Assembly (NCBI GenBank): GCA_019239975.1
Contig: JAFAZE010000139.1
Span: 1-43,227, forward strand
From: Streptosporangiaceae bacterium
GTDB taxonomy: Bacteria > Actinomycetota > Actinomycetes > Streptosporangiales > Streptosporangiaceae
Reading direction: 5' to 3'
Length of the DNA stretch: 43,227 bases
Below are positions 16,015 through 23,727 of this stretch, piece by piece. Both the position numbers and the translations under genes were made by a program. Under the pieces are notes generated by a model that saw only the letters and a program-made list of their open reading frames with translations, searched no databases and was not told the origin of the DNA. Numbering within the stretch: position 1 is the stretch's first letter; each line of letters begins with the position of its first letter.

Positions 16015-17391
16015 ATGTCCGACAATAGTGACTCGAAATTGACCCGGCGGGCAGTGCTGGCCGGGGCGGCAGGAGCCCTTGCGGCGCTTGGTCTCGCCCG
16101 GAGCCCGCTAGCGCGGGCCACGGCGTTCGCGGTCGCCGGCGAGCCGTGGCTGCTCCCCGCTCACGACCTCGCGGCCAGTCGCGGCGCGGGGGTGGCGGTC
16201 GGTGAGGTAAGCGAACGGTGGCGAGTCCATCTCGCCGGCGGCATCACGGGCGCGCCGCTGATCTCGCGCGACCACGTGCTGGCGGCGTCCTTTGGCGGCG
16301 AGGTGGGCGCGTTCGATCTGTCAGCCGGCCAGCAGCTGTGGCTGCGCTCGCTGGGCACCGCAACATACGCCGGCGACCGCGAGCTGGGCTTCTTTGGCGG
16401 CCCCGCCGCCGGCGGAGACAGGATCGTGGTCGCCTCCGACCACGCCCAGTGCCTCGACGCGCGCACCGGAGCCACGATCTGGCAGGCGGATCCACTGCGT
16501 TCACCCGGCGGAGACGACTACTTTTGGGCTCAGCCGGCGATCGCGGATGGGATCGTCCTGCTCGGGTCCGGTTCCGGAAGTGAAGACGAGCCGACGCGCG
16601 GTCGCCTCACCGCGTACTCACTCGAAGGCGGATCGCTGCTGTGGAGCACCCCGATGGTGCCGCCCGGTGGCAACGGGGGAGGCATCCTCGGGCAGCCGAC
16701 CGTCGATTTGCGGCGGCGGCGGGTCTACGTCGCCACCGGCGCTCCGTATGTGCCCCAGCCCGGCACCGGGCCAGGAACCGACTCGCTGGTCGAGCTGCGA
16801 CTGGACGACGGCGAGATCGTACGGGCCGACCAGGTGCACGCCGGCGACCAGCTTGGCCTCGACCTCAACAGCTCCCCCGTACTGGCCGGCGACCTCGTCG
16901 TCGCCGCCGGCAAGGACGGTTTCCGCGCCTGGAACCGGGCTAGCGGGACCCGGCTGTGGCATGTCCAGATCACGCCGGCCACGCCGTCTCCGGGACAGCC
17001 GGCCGGTCCGACGTCAGGCCCCGAGGGCGGCCCGATCGCGTTCGACGGCCGTCGCATCTACGGGCTCTCCAATGACGCCGCTGCCGGCACCTGCGTCGCT
17101 GTCGCCCTCGATCCGGGGAGCGGAACCGTCCTATGGCAAAGCGCGTTGCCGGCATTCTCGTTTGCAGCACCGGCCGTGGGCGATGACGCTGTCGCGGTGC
17201 CCGGGTCGGACGGGACACTGCGGCTGCTCGCGCCCGAAGATGGCAAGCTGCTGAGCGAACTGCCTTTGCTGGAGCCCAGCTCGGGAGCGCCGAGCCTAAC
17301 GCGCCGCAGGGTGCTGATTGGAACGGGAGCAGGTCAGTTCCTGCCTGGAGACTCGTTGATCTGCTTTACAGGGACGGCAGAACGGCGGTGA
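16015..17391 (+). CDS. Tat-exported PQQ-like beta-propeller repeat protein
   Basis: A 458-residue protein with a twin-arginine signal: KLTRRAVLAGAAGALAALGL, Arg11-Arg12 followed by a hydrophobic core. After it come repeated units of the PQQ-like/outer membrane BamB-type propeller: VGAFDLSAGQQLWLRSLG, CLDARTGATIWQADPL, TAYSLEGGSLLWSTPM, FRAWNRASGTRLWHVQI, VALDPGSGTVLWQSALP. Each ends in the D/E-x-x-x-G-x-x-L-W pattern. It should be folded in the cytoplasm and exported, either as an enzyme needing a quinone-type cofactor or as a binding scaffold; cofactor ligands could not be assigned. No lipobox is seen. It is a single gene, likely with a leaderless mRNA. Confidence 0.85.
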   Translation: MSDNSDSKLTRRAVLAGAAGALAALGLARSPLARATAFAVAGEPWLLPAHDLAASRGAGVAVGEVSERWRVHLAGGITGAPLISRDHVLAASFGGEVGAFDLSAGQQLWLRSLGTATYAGDRELGFFGGPAAGGDRIVVASDHAQCLDARTGATIWQADPLRSPGGDDYFWAQPAIADGIVLLGSGSGSEDEPTRGRLTAYSLEGGSLLWSTPMVPPGGNGGGILGQPTVDLRRRRVYVATGAPYVPQPGTGPGTDSLVELRLDDGEIVRADQVHAGDQLGLDLNSSPVLAGDLVVAAGKDGFRAWNRASGTRLWHVQITPATPSPGQPAGPTSGPEGGPIAFDGRRIYGLSNDAAAGTCVAVALDPGSGTVLWQSALPAFSFAAPAVGDDAVAVPGSDGTLRLLAPEDGKLLSELPLLEPSSGAPSLTRRRVLIGTGAGQFLPGDSLICFTGTAERR

Positions 17392-17682
17392 GGGCTCCTT
17401 TACCCGGCCGGCGCACCTCCTTCAGACCGGCCGATGGGCAGGCGGCCTGACTCGCGCGATCGTAGTTCGGCTGGCCCTGGCGGCGGTCACGGTGGTCATC
17501 CAGTGCTCTGGTTCGCGGCCCTCGTGGCAGGATGAGACCTGGCAGCCGCCGGTCACTTATGAGCTGGCAGCCACCGGCAGCCGCGTCGCCCGCTGAGCAT
17601 CGGCCGGCCAGAACCCATCACGGTGGCGGCCCCGGAGCGTGGCCCATGGACGGCAGGAGCACAAGGTGAGGAGGCTGGAGCC

Positions 17683-18612
17683 GTGCGAGTGGCGCTGGCG
17701 CAGCAACTGGGCGGGATCGGCAGCGTAAAGCTGGGTGAGCTGCCAGACCCAGTACCCGCGGCGGGACAGGCGCTGGTGCGGGTCCACGGCGCAGGTGTCG
17801 GCCCGTGGGACGTCGGGTTCCTCGGCGGCGGCTTCCCGGGGATTGCGTTGCCGTTCATCCCGGGCCAGGAAGTCGCCGGCGTGGTCGAAGCGGCCGGCGA
17901 CGGGGCCGGTGTCCAGCCGGGTGAGCGGGTGTATGCAGTACTGTTCCCGGCTGGGGGCGGGTTCGCCGAACTGGCGCTGGCGTCGGCGGAACGTCTGGCC
18001 CCAATGCCCGGCCGGGCGAGCTTCGCCGAGGCGGCCGGCCTGGTGATCGGCGGTGGGACCGCCTATCAGGGCCTGGTGGACCGGGGGCGGCTGCGGGCCG
18101 GCGAGACCGTGCTCATCACCGCCGCCGCCGGCGGAGTGGGCAGCGCCGCCGTGCAGATCGCGGCGGCCCTGGGCGCCCGCCCCCTCGGCGTGGCCAGCCC
18201 GGGCAACCATGACTACCTGCAGGGCCTGGGCGCCGGTGCGGTCTTCGACTACCACACCGCGGACTGGGTCCAGCAGGTGCGGGCCGCGGTTCCCGGCGGC
18301 GTCGACTTGCTGCTGGACTGCGCCGGGGGCCAGACCCGCGACCAGGCCATCGGCGCGGTCCGCGACGGCGGCCGGATGATCTCCATAGTCCTGCAAGATC
18401 CGCCCGTTCAGCTGGAGCGGGGCATCACCGGCGAATCGTTCGCCGCCCACGGCGGCCGGGAGCGGCTGGAAGCACTCAGCCGCCTGGTCGACGCCGGCAC
18501 GCTGCGTCCCCAGGTCGAGACGGTGCTGCCGTTGGACCAGGCCCGCGAGGCGCTGACCCGCGTCGCGGGCAGGCACACCCGCGGCAAGATCGTGCTCCAG
18601 ATCGGGCAATAG
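17683..18612 (+). CDS. MDR-family NADP-dependent oxidoreductase (quinone oxidoreductase-like)
   Basis: A 309-residue enzyme. GTG 17683 is preceded by GGAGG at nine bases and gives the usual short N-terminus MRVALAQQLGG; the longer frame upstream has no support. The GroES-like domain contains GAGVGPWDVGFLGGGFPG and LPFIPGQEVAGVVEAAG; the Rossmann domain has TAAAGGVGSAAVQIAAALG. Zinc-binding cysteines are lacking, so it belongs with zeta-crystallin-like NADPH reductases. It shares the fold but little sequence with the MDR gene at 11027, so the two are not recent duplicates. It converges with the HipA gene, 27 bases apart. The preceding 290 bases hold no convincing gene. Confidence 0.9.
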   Translation: MRVALAQQLGGIGSVKLGELPDPVPAAGQALVRVHGAGVGPWDVGFLGGGFPGIALPFIPGQEVAGVVEAAGDGAGVQPGERVYAVLFPAGGGFAELALASAERLAPMPGRASFAEAAGLVIGGGTAYQGLVDRGRLRAGETVLITAAAGGVGSAAVQIAAALGARPLGVASPGNHDYLQGLGAGAVFDYHTADWVQQVRAAVPGGVDLLLDCAGGQTRDQAIGAVRDGGRMISIVLQDPPVQLERGITGESFAAHGGRERLEALSRLVDAGTLRPQVETVLPLDQAREALTRVAGRHTRGKIVLQIGQ

Positions 18613-18639
18613 TAGCTGCACCGCCTGTCAGCCAAGTCT

Positions 18640-19914
18640 CTAACCAAGCTGGTTTCGGCGGTTCCTAACGATGGAGTCGGCTCGGTCTCGTTCGGCGTGC
18701 TCGAATGCATGCTTCATTTTCTCGATCTCTGCCTGCGACAATTCGTGTGAGATCGCAGTAGTGCGCCAATGCCCGACTGCCCTAGCGACTTGCGCTAGCA
18801 CGTCTGCTGCTTCCTGGGCATCCATGCGGAAGTACTCTGCGATCCCCATGAGAGTGTCGATGCTTGCGTAAAAGTCGTCGAAATCAACGGCGGTACTGAG
18901 TTCCTTCGGGCCAGGCGCCGGGTTGGGATTCATGTCAAATGCCGGCGATAGTCTCCAGGATTCTGCTCGCTCATGCAGGAATCCGTGATTACGGAGGTGG
19001 TCATCGGTATTCGATATCAAGATCGTGAAGCATATCCGCCGCCAGAGCTGGCGGAGTTCGTCCGTCACTGCCGGTGACCGCTCCTCGATCACTTGGGCGA
19101 TCTCAAGGTAGCTACGCTGGTCGCCGTCACTGGCTTCGAGCATCGTCATCGCGCTGGCGTACCCGATGCGATCAGTGCCCTGGCGGTCAAAGCGGTCGAC
19201 TATCAGAACTGCTCTGTCTCCTATCCGGATCAAGCGGGAGTCCGGGACAGTGATCCCCGCTCTGCTGGCCAGGTCAAGCGCTACTTTCTCCCACGCCATC
19301 ACATTCCACGTATCCGAGTTTGCACTCGGGAATTTGGCGATGGCAATGCGGCCATTGCTATCCATGACATGCGCTTTCGGCCGGGCGCCCCCAAGGGAAC
19401 TGCCCGCGCGAAACAGACGGTTGAGGTCACTGTAGTCAGCAGTGTCTGATTCGACTCGTTCGGCGATGTCAAGCAAAGCCGGGAGATCAGTCAGAATGGG
19501 CACTCCGGAATCCTGCGCGAGGTAAGGTCCGTCTTCGCCGAGCCGGAAACGCAGTGCTCCCTGACGAAGGTCGTCTCGCACGCCGAGCAGCACATCGGCC
19601 TCGCTCAAGGAACGCGGGGCCATTCCAGCGTCCTTCGCCCGTGCCGCTTCCCTGCGGGCCAGCAGTGTGCGCCCCCAACGGTCCGGCGCGCAGTCACTAA
19701 ACGCCCCGAACAGGGCACGGCCTACCGGAGTCTGCAGCGAGCCAGTAACCAGAGGCAGCGAAGGGTCCAGGGCATAAGCATCCGGATCGGCCAGATAGCC
19801 GTCGTTGTAAATGAAGCTCGCCGACTCCGCGCCCCGGCGGTGGTGGGGATAGAGGCGGCCAGCAAACAGGTCCCGTTTGCCGACGGCGACATAAACGTCA
19901 ATCGCGCTAGTCAC
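18640..19914 (-). CDS. hipA: HipA-family serine/threonine kinase toxin
   Basis: A 424-residue HipA-like protein. Its N-terminal HipA_N subdomain includes TPVGRALFGAFSDCAPDRWGR; the kinase core has the Gly-rich loop GSSLGGARPKAHV, an ATP-binding lysine in IAIAKFPS, the catalytic SNTDDHLRNHGFL and the metal-binding AFDMNPNP. These match E. coli HipA elements (NxDDHxRN and DxN). Such kinases phosphorylate a tRNA synthetase or other target and cause dormancy. GTG 19914 overlaps the stop of the upstream HTH gene by GTGA, so toxin synthesis is coupled to antitoxin. The C-terminus is longer than the core by about 60 helical residues. Confidence 0.92.
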   Translation of the reverse strand: MTSAIDVYVAVGKRDLFAGRLYPHHRRGAESASFIYNDGYLADPDAYALDPSLPLVTGSLQTPVGRALFGAFSDCAPDRWGRTLLARREAARAKDAGMAPRSLSEADVLLGVRDDLRQGALRFRLGEDGPYLAQDSGVPILTDLPALLDIAERVESDTADYSDLNRLFRAGSSLGGARPKAHVMDSNGRIAIAKFPSANSDTWNVMAWEKVALDLASRAGITVPDSRLIRIGDRAVLIVDRFDRQGTDRIGYASAMTMLEASDGDQRSYLEIAQVIEERSPAVTDELRQLWRRICFTILISNTDDHLRNHGFLHERAESWRLSPAFDMNPNPAPGPKELSTAVDFDDFYASIDTLMGIAEYFRMDAQEAADVLAQVARAVGHWRTTAISHELSQAEIEKMKHAFEHAERDRADSIVRNRRNQLG

Positions 19915-20231
19915 GGAGTTCTCTTGGTCTTGGGCGTGCGGACCCGCTCGGGCAGGGATTCCTGAGCCCGGAGCTTCCCCAGGTCAGTCGCATATGGATC
20001 GAGTGCCGCGGTCAGCATGTCCAGCACACCCAGCGCTCGGGCCACCCTTAGCAGATTCTCCGTGCTGGCTCCCTCACCGCCCTCAAGCCGCATGACGGTG
20101 TAGCGAGATATTCCGGCTCTGTCAGCCACCTGAGCAGCCGTAAGCTGCCGAAGCTTCCGCCAAGTCGCCAGGTACTCGCCTATGCGGCGCTGGGCGCTGG
20201 CGACCGCGACCGGTGTCCTCGTGACAGCCAT
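19911..20231 (-). CDS. hipB: XRE-family HTH antitoxin/repressor (HipB-like)
   Basis: A 106-residue protein from ATG 20231, with TAGGAG five bases upstream. The HTH is at about 15-75: RRIGEYLATWRKLRQLTAAQ, VADRAGISRYTVMRLEGGEG and ENLLRVARALGV. A basic C-terminal tail (ERVRTPKTKRTP) could contact toxin or DNA. It is located before hipA with a four-base overlap, the usual order for HipBA pairs. It should bind its own promoter; a candidate repeated site lies upstream at 20256-20278 and, inverted, at 20400-20422. Confidence 0.88.
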   Translation of the reverse strand: MAVTRTPVAVASAQRRIGEYLATWRKLRQLTAAQVADRAGISRYTVMRLEGGEGASTENLLRVARALGVLDMLTAALDPYATDLGKLRAQESLPERVRTPKTKRTP

Positions 20232-20255
20232 GACTACTCCTAAGGTGGGCAATCT

Positions 20256-20422
20256 GCAACACTACATAGCTTAACGTTGGACTTCCACCACCTTTGAATC
20301 CTCGAGCCTAGCCCGTCCACGAAACGGGCTTTGAGACAGGAAAGAGCGACAGCAACACTCGCCAGCAGGATCCATGCATGCCAAATGAACGCTTCGTGCA
20401 ACTTTAACATACGTAGTGTCGC
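20256..20422. promoter_or_regulatory. Two inverted copies of a ~23-bp motif around the hipB upstream region
   Basis: Minus-strand copy at 20278 to 20256 reads AACGTTAAGCTATGTAGTGT then TGC; plus-strand copy at 20400-20422 reads AACTTTAACATACGTAGTGT then CGC. By eye 18 of 23 bases agree. Each contains TAGTGT, a fair -10 box, and each points away from the other: toward hipB on the left and toward the small frame at 20454 on the right. They look like divergent promoters under one regulator. Confidence 0.45.
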
Positions 20423-20453
20423 AAATCTGCGATCTAAAGCTACCGTTGCCGGT

Positions 20454-20633
20454 ATGGCTGACAAGGGCCTGCATGACCGGGCTACCAATCGGGCGCCGCG
20501 TCCAGACGGCGTCGTACCGGCCGAGAACCGGGAAAGGGAAACCAGCCTTGGTGAGCCGGGCAGCCTGGCTGGCGTAGCCAGCGAAGCTTACCCGGTGGCC
20601 GACCCGGCGCAGCGCCCGCGCAACAGCTCATGA
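20454..20633 (+). CDS. Possible small protein opposite hipB, doubtful
   Basis: A 59-residue frame starting at ATG 20454 with TACCGT seven bases upstream (leaderless arrangement) and no ribosome site. The product (MADKGLHDRATNRAPRPDG and onward) is polar, Pro/Arg-rich and probably disordered. The support is the promoter-like context and the hipB-type motif upstream; the residues themselves do not suggest a fold. It could also be an untranslated RNA. Family not recognised. Confidence 0.25.
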   Translation: MADKGLHDRATNRAPRPDGVVPAENRERETSLGEPGSLAGVASEAYPVADPAQRPRNSS

Positions 20634-20795
20634 CAAACGGTGTTCATCAACCTGTTCACCATCTGCTGAACGGCGCCGCGGCGAAACGAACGCCGGTCCG
20701 TTCGTACGGCAGGCCGCAACCGGGAATTGCCGGTGAACTCCGCGGCCGTCTCAGGTCCCGGAGAAGATCCGGAGAACAGGACTAGGGGCACGATC

Positions 20796-21470
20796 ATGGC
20801 GAAGAAATCCGCTGCCGGCACGGACCGTGCGAACCTGCTGACCATGCTGTTGGCACACCGGACGTTCCGTAAAGAGTTCGCGGCGCTCGCCCGCGAGGCG
20901 GCCACGCCGCACGATCCGGCGCGCGGCGCAGCGCTGGACGACCAGCTCGGCCTGATACTGCGCGGGCTGCACCTGCACCACACCGGCGAGGACACCGAGA
21001 TATGGCCGCTGCTCCTGCGGCGGGCGCCGCAGGCGGCACCGGTCCTGGACGCGATGGAAGCCGAACACCACGAACTCGACCCGCTCATCGCCCAGGCCGG
21101 AGACACGAGCCTGCCGCTGACAGAACGCGCCGGGGTGCTGAGCGAGCTGTCGAAGCGGCTGGGCGCGCACCTCGACAGGGAGGAACGGGAAGCGCTGCCC
21201 TTGATCGAGCGGCACATACCTGCCGCCGAGTGGGCCGCCATCGAAGAGCGGATCATGAAAAAGCTCGGCAAGGACCTGCCAGACGCCGCGGGGCTCCTCA
21301 TGTGGTACGCCTCGCCGGAGGAGCGCAGGGAGTTCTTCGCAGGCATCCCGGCGATACTGCAGCTCATGTACCGGTTGTCGTGGCGGCGCCGCTACGCGCG
21401 CAGGGTGGCCAGGACCTACGGCGGCGCAGCACCGGCCGCCCACGCGACACCCGCGCCGGCGCCGGGCTGA
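20796..21470 (+). CDS. Hemerythrin HHE domain-containing protein
   Basis: A 224-residue protein; ATG 20796 has a GGGG site about eight bases upstream. The hemerythrin-like four-helix bundle runs from about 16 to 155 with iron-ligand candidates in LLAHRTFRKEF, LHLHHTGEDTEIWPLL, EAEHHELDPLI and HLDREEREALPLIERH. HHE proteins bind a di-iron centre and sense or store oxygen, iron or nitric oxide. The C-terminal third (GLLMWYASPEERREFFAG, LMYRLSWRRRYARRVART) is helical and basic, a common actinomycete extension. It is a single gene; the candidate terminator CTTGAC/GTCAAG follows. Confidence 0.88.
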   Translation: MAKKSAAGTDRANLLTMLLAHRTFRKEFAALAREAATPHDPARGAALDDQLGLILRGLHLHHTGEDTEIWPLLLRRAPQAAPVLDAMEAEHHELDPLIAQAGDTSLPLTERAGVLSELSKRLGAHLDREEREALPLIERHIPAAEWAAIEERIMKKLGKDLPDAAGLLMWYASPEERREFFAGIPAILQLMYRLSWRRRYARRVARTYGGAAPAAHATPAPAPG

Positions 21471-21490
21471 TAGCTGCAGAACGTGCCGGT

Positions 21491-21508
21491 CTTGACGTGC
21501 CGGTCAAG
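21491..21508. terminator. Short hairpin CTTGAC-N6-GTCAAG between convergent genes
   Basis: A perfect six-base stem with a GTGCCG loop, 21 bases after the hemerythrin stop, and before the end of the GNAT relic on the other strand. No T-run follows, which is normal for GC-rich actinomycetes. Confidence 0.35.
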
Positions 21509-21550
21509 GTGCTCACCCAGGCGCGGGTGCGCTGATAGCTCCGGGGCTGG

Positions 21551-21780
21551 CTAGGGCCGCAGCCGTAGCTCCCATCGCCAGACCCGGCCTTCATCGGGAT
21601 CGTCCAGTTCCGCGGTCCTGGTGAAGCCGCAGCGGGTGAGCACCTTGGCTGACGCGTTTTCCTCCGCGAGCGTGTGCGCGACAGCCACGCAGAGGCCGGC
21701 CCGCCGGCCGCGTTCGATCAGTTCACGCACGACCGCGGTGGCGATCCCTCGCCGCTGCCTGGCGGGGGCCACCGAGCTGG
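21551..21780 (-). pseudogene. GNAT acetyltransferase, C-terminal fragment
   Basis: The last ~75 codons encode the acetyl-CoA-binding half of a GNAT enzyme: RQRRGIATAVVRELIERGRR (motif A), VAVAHTLAEENASAKVLTRC (motif B) and GFTRTAELDDPDEG. The open frame continues upstream to 21901, but those ~40 residues (ACFGRRRYAAMCWSATFRAS) are not GNAT-like, and no other frame supplies the missing N-terminal strands. The gene is therefore a 5'-truncated relic. It lies just after the end of the arginase-like gene on the same strand. Confidence 0.65.
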
Positions 21781-21905
21781 GTGCCCGTCCGCTGGAACTA
21801 GCCCTGAACGTGGCACTCCAGCACATGGCCGCATACCGGCGGCGCCCAAAGCAGGCAGGACGGCGCTGATCGGCGACCGGGCAAACGGCGGCCGCAGCCA
21901 CGCGC

Positions 21906-22817
21906 TCAGCGCGCTGGCTGATAGCTGGCGGTGATCGCTTGGGTGATGTAGCTGATGATGGCGTCGGCGCCGTCGCGGCCGGGATCCAGGTCGGGGTTGT
22001 AGATGCATACCGACCAGCCAGCGCAGCCGTCGGCGGCCAGGGCCGTGGTGGTGAGGTCGGTGAGCTGGCCCCAGGTCAGGCCGCCCGGCTGGGGGTAGTC
22101 CACGGCGGCAAGCTCGACGGTGGCGAGCACGTCGAGGTCGGTGTGCAGCCACCAGGCCGGCGGCAGGCCGGCCAGCGCGGCCGCATACCGGTCCGCGGTG
22201 AGCTCAGACGGGCGGATCAGCGCGCCCAGCTGCCCATCCAGGCTGGCCACGCCCGCGGCGGCCAGCTCGCCGGTATCGCGCGGGCCGACGGCGGCGACAT
22301 CTGCAAGATCGATCCGTGGCAGCACGGCGCGCAGCTGCGGGCTGAGGCCGGTATCGAACAGCCGTAGCGCGAGCCCGAGTTCGCAGTCAGCTGCTTCTCC
22401 GGTCGGTGACACCCGCGGCGGCCAGGCATCCTCGTGCCCGTCGATGAACAGCAAGCCGGGACGATCCCGCTCGGCTTGCAAGGCGGCGAGCGCTCCGAGG
22501 AGCACCGGGCAGTCCCCGCCGAGCAGCAGCGGGAACCACCCGCGGCCGCGGGCAGCGCCGACCGCCTGCGCCACGCGCCCGATCATCGCCACCAGGGCGT
22601 CCTCGGCCAGCAGGCCGGACGGGCCGCGCACCGGGACGGGAACCGGCAGCACCAGATCGCCGGCGTCGGTGAAGCCCGGATGGCCGGCCAGCGCCGCTGC
22701 CAGGCCGCGCTGGCGCAACACGGCCGGGCTCCGGGCAACCCCGTCCACCGTGCCACTGGAATTAGCAGGCACGCCGATCAGGGCCAGTCCAGCCGGTGTC
22801 ATCTGGGAATCACTCAT
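21906..22817 (-). CDS. Arginase/agmatinase-fold protein with a changed metal ligand
   Basis: A 303-residue ureohydrolase-superfamily protein, start ATG 22817 inside the end of the IclR gene (8-base overlap). Motifs appear in order: LLLGGDCPVLLGAL, where Cys103 stands in place of the metal-ligand His of GGDH; LFIDGHEDAW (Asp126, His128, Asp130 kept); and HTDLDVLATVELAAVDYPQPGG, where the D-x-D pair is kept but the following Asp of the SxDxDxxDP motif is altered. Canonical enzymes bind two Mn ions and hydrolyse guanidino groups. With one ligand changed it may bind metal differently, use a different substrate, or act on a formimino or other C-N bond. It is co-transcribed with the IclR regulator. 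Confidence 0.82.
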   Translation of the reverse strand: MSDSQMTPAGLALIGVPANSSGTVDGVARSPAVLRQRGLAAALAGHPGFTDAGDLVLPVPVPVRGPSGLLAEDALVAMIGRVAQAVGAARGRGWFPLLLGGDCPVLLGALAALQAERDRPGLLFIDGHEDAWPPRVSPTGEAADCELGLALRLFDTGLSPQLRAVLPRIDLADVAAVGPRDTGELAAAGVASLDGQLGALIRPSELTADRYAAALAGLPPAWWLHTDLDVLATVELAAVDYPQPGGLTWGQLTDLTTTALAADGCAGWSVCIYNPDLDPGRDGADAIISYITQAITASYQPAR

Positions 22818-23628
22818 CCAGGGGAGCCCCGTAGCGAGCCGCCGCCGCCCCTTCCCGAGCACCGCGCAGCCGACGCTGCACCAACGTGGTCGTGCGCAGC
22901 AGCGGACCGCTGATCTCCGCGAATTCGCGGCGTGTCGCCAGCCGTGAGGTCGGCATCGCGATCGCGATCGCCGCAGCTGACCTGCCGGTGCTCAGCACCA
23001 CGGCCGCGGCGATGGCGCTGACCGCCTCGTCGGTCTCCCCGACGCTGTACGCCCACCCACGCGCCCGGATCTCAGCCAGCTCGTTGGCCAGGCACGCCCA
23101 GCCGGTGATGGAACGCGGGGTGAGCGCCTCCAGTTTGTGACCGCGGTAGCGTTCGGCGAACTCCTCGGCTGTCTCGTAGGCAAGCATGGCCTTGCCGGCC
23201 GCGGTGCAGTGCGCGGGATAGGTCTCGCCCAGGCGCGGGCCGACGTGACGAGGGCGTATTCCCGGAACCGACTGCACGAACCGGATCTTCCGGCCTTCCA
23301 GGACAGCCACGTTGACGGTCTCGCCGGTCTGGTCGGCCAGCTCCTGTACCGGGCCGTCCGCGGCGTCGCGCAGCGTCGTAGCGCCGGTAATCGACAGCGT
23401 GAGCTCGTGCAGCGCCGGGCCCGCGAGATACGGACCGCCCCGCTCCGGCTGAAGGGTGTATCCGGTCTCGCAACAGTTGGCGAGAACCCGGTGCGCCGTC
23501 GACACGGCGACACCGAGCGACTGCGCCAGTTCGGTGACGGTGATGCTGCCGCGCTGGGCGACCAGCGACACCGTGCGGAGCGCCATCTGCGATGAGTTCA
23601 CGCTGCCTTGCTGATGCTCCTTCCACAT
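22810..23628 (-). CDS. IclR-family transcriptional regulator
   Basis: Up to 272 residues. The winged HTH is at about 14-65 (ALRTVSLVAQRGSITVTELA, LGVAVSTAHRVLANCCETGY), followed by the IclR effector domain with LGETYPAHCTAAGKAMLA, ELAEIRARGWAYSVGETDEA and AAAIAIAMPTSR, all characteristic. IclR proteins bind a small acid or aromatic ligand. The gene is divergent from the dioxygenase operon and overlaps the arginase-like gene, so it probably controls both. The ATG at 23628 lies within the left arm of a palindrome, CCACATAC; GTG 23601 is an alternative start that would leave the operator outside the coding region. I give the longer frame. Confidence 0.9.
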   Translation of the reverse strand: MWKEHQQGSVNSSQMALRTVSLVAQRGSITVTELAQSLGVAVSTAHRVLANCCETGYTLQPERGGPYLAGPALHELTLSITGATTLRDAADGPVQELADQTGETVNVAVLEGRKIRFVQSVPGIRPRHVGPRLGETYPAHCTAAGKAMLAYETAEEFAERYRGHKLEALTPRSITGWACLANELAEIRARGWAYSVGETDEAVSAIAAAVVLSTGRSAAAIAIAMPTSRLATRREFAEISGPLLRTTTLVQRRLRGAREGAAAARYGAPLDE

Positions 23629-23686
23629 ACAGGAAAGCGAACCGCCGGACGTTGCCGGGCGCGATCTTTCCTGATTCCGTATGTGG
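23623..23686. promoter_or_regulatory. Compound inverted repeat in the IclR/dioxygenase gap, candidate IclR operator
   Basis: CCACATAC (23623-23630) is mirrored by GTATGTGG (23679-23686), and inside it AGGAAAG (23631-23637) is mirrored by CTTTCCT (23666-23672). All arms match perfectly. It is placed between the divergent regulator and dioxygenase starts, where autoregulatory IclR sites normally lie. Confidence 0.5.
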
Positions 23687-23727
23687 CGACATTCACCTCC
23701 AGAACATTGTGGCTCCGAGGAGGCGAG

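Noticed and set aside
17448..17596. A short plus-strand frame with a hydrophobic N-terminus followed by Cys, like a lipoprotein
   Set aside because: No start codon in a good place, and Gln before the Cys breaks the lipobox rule.
20331..20453. An upstream extension of the small frame at 20454
   Set aside because: It would cover the motif and promoter region and has no ribosome site.
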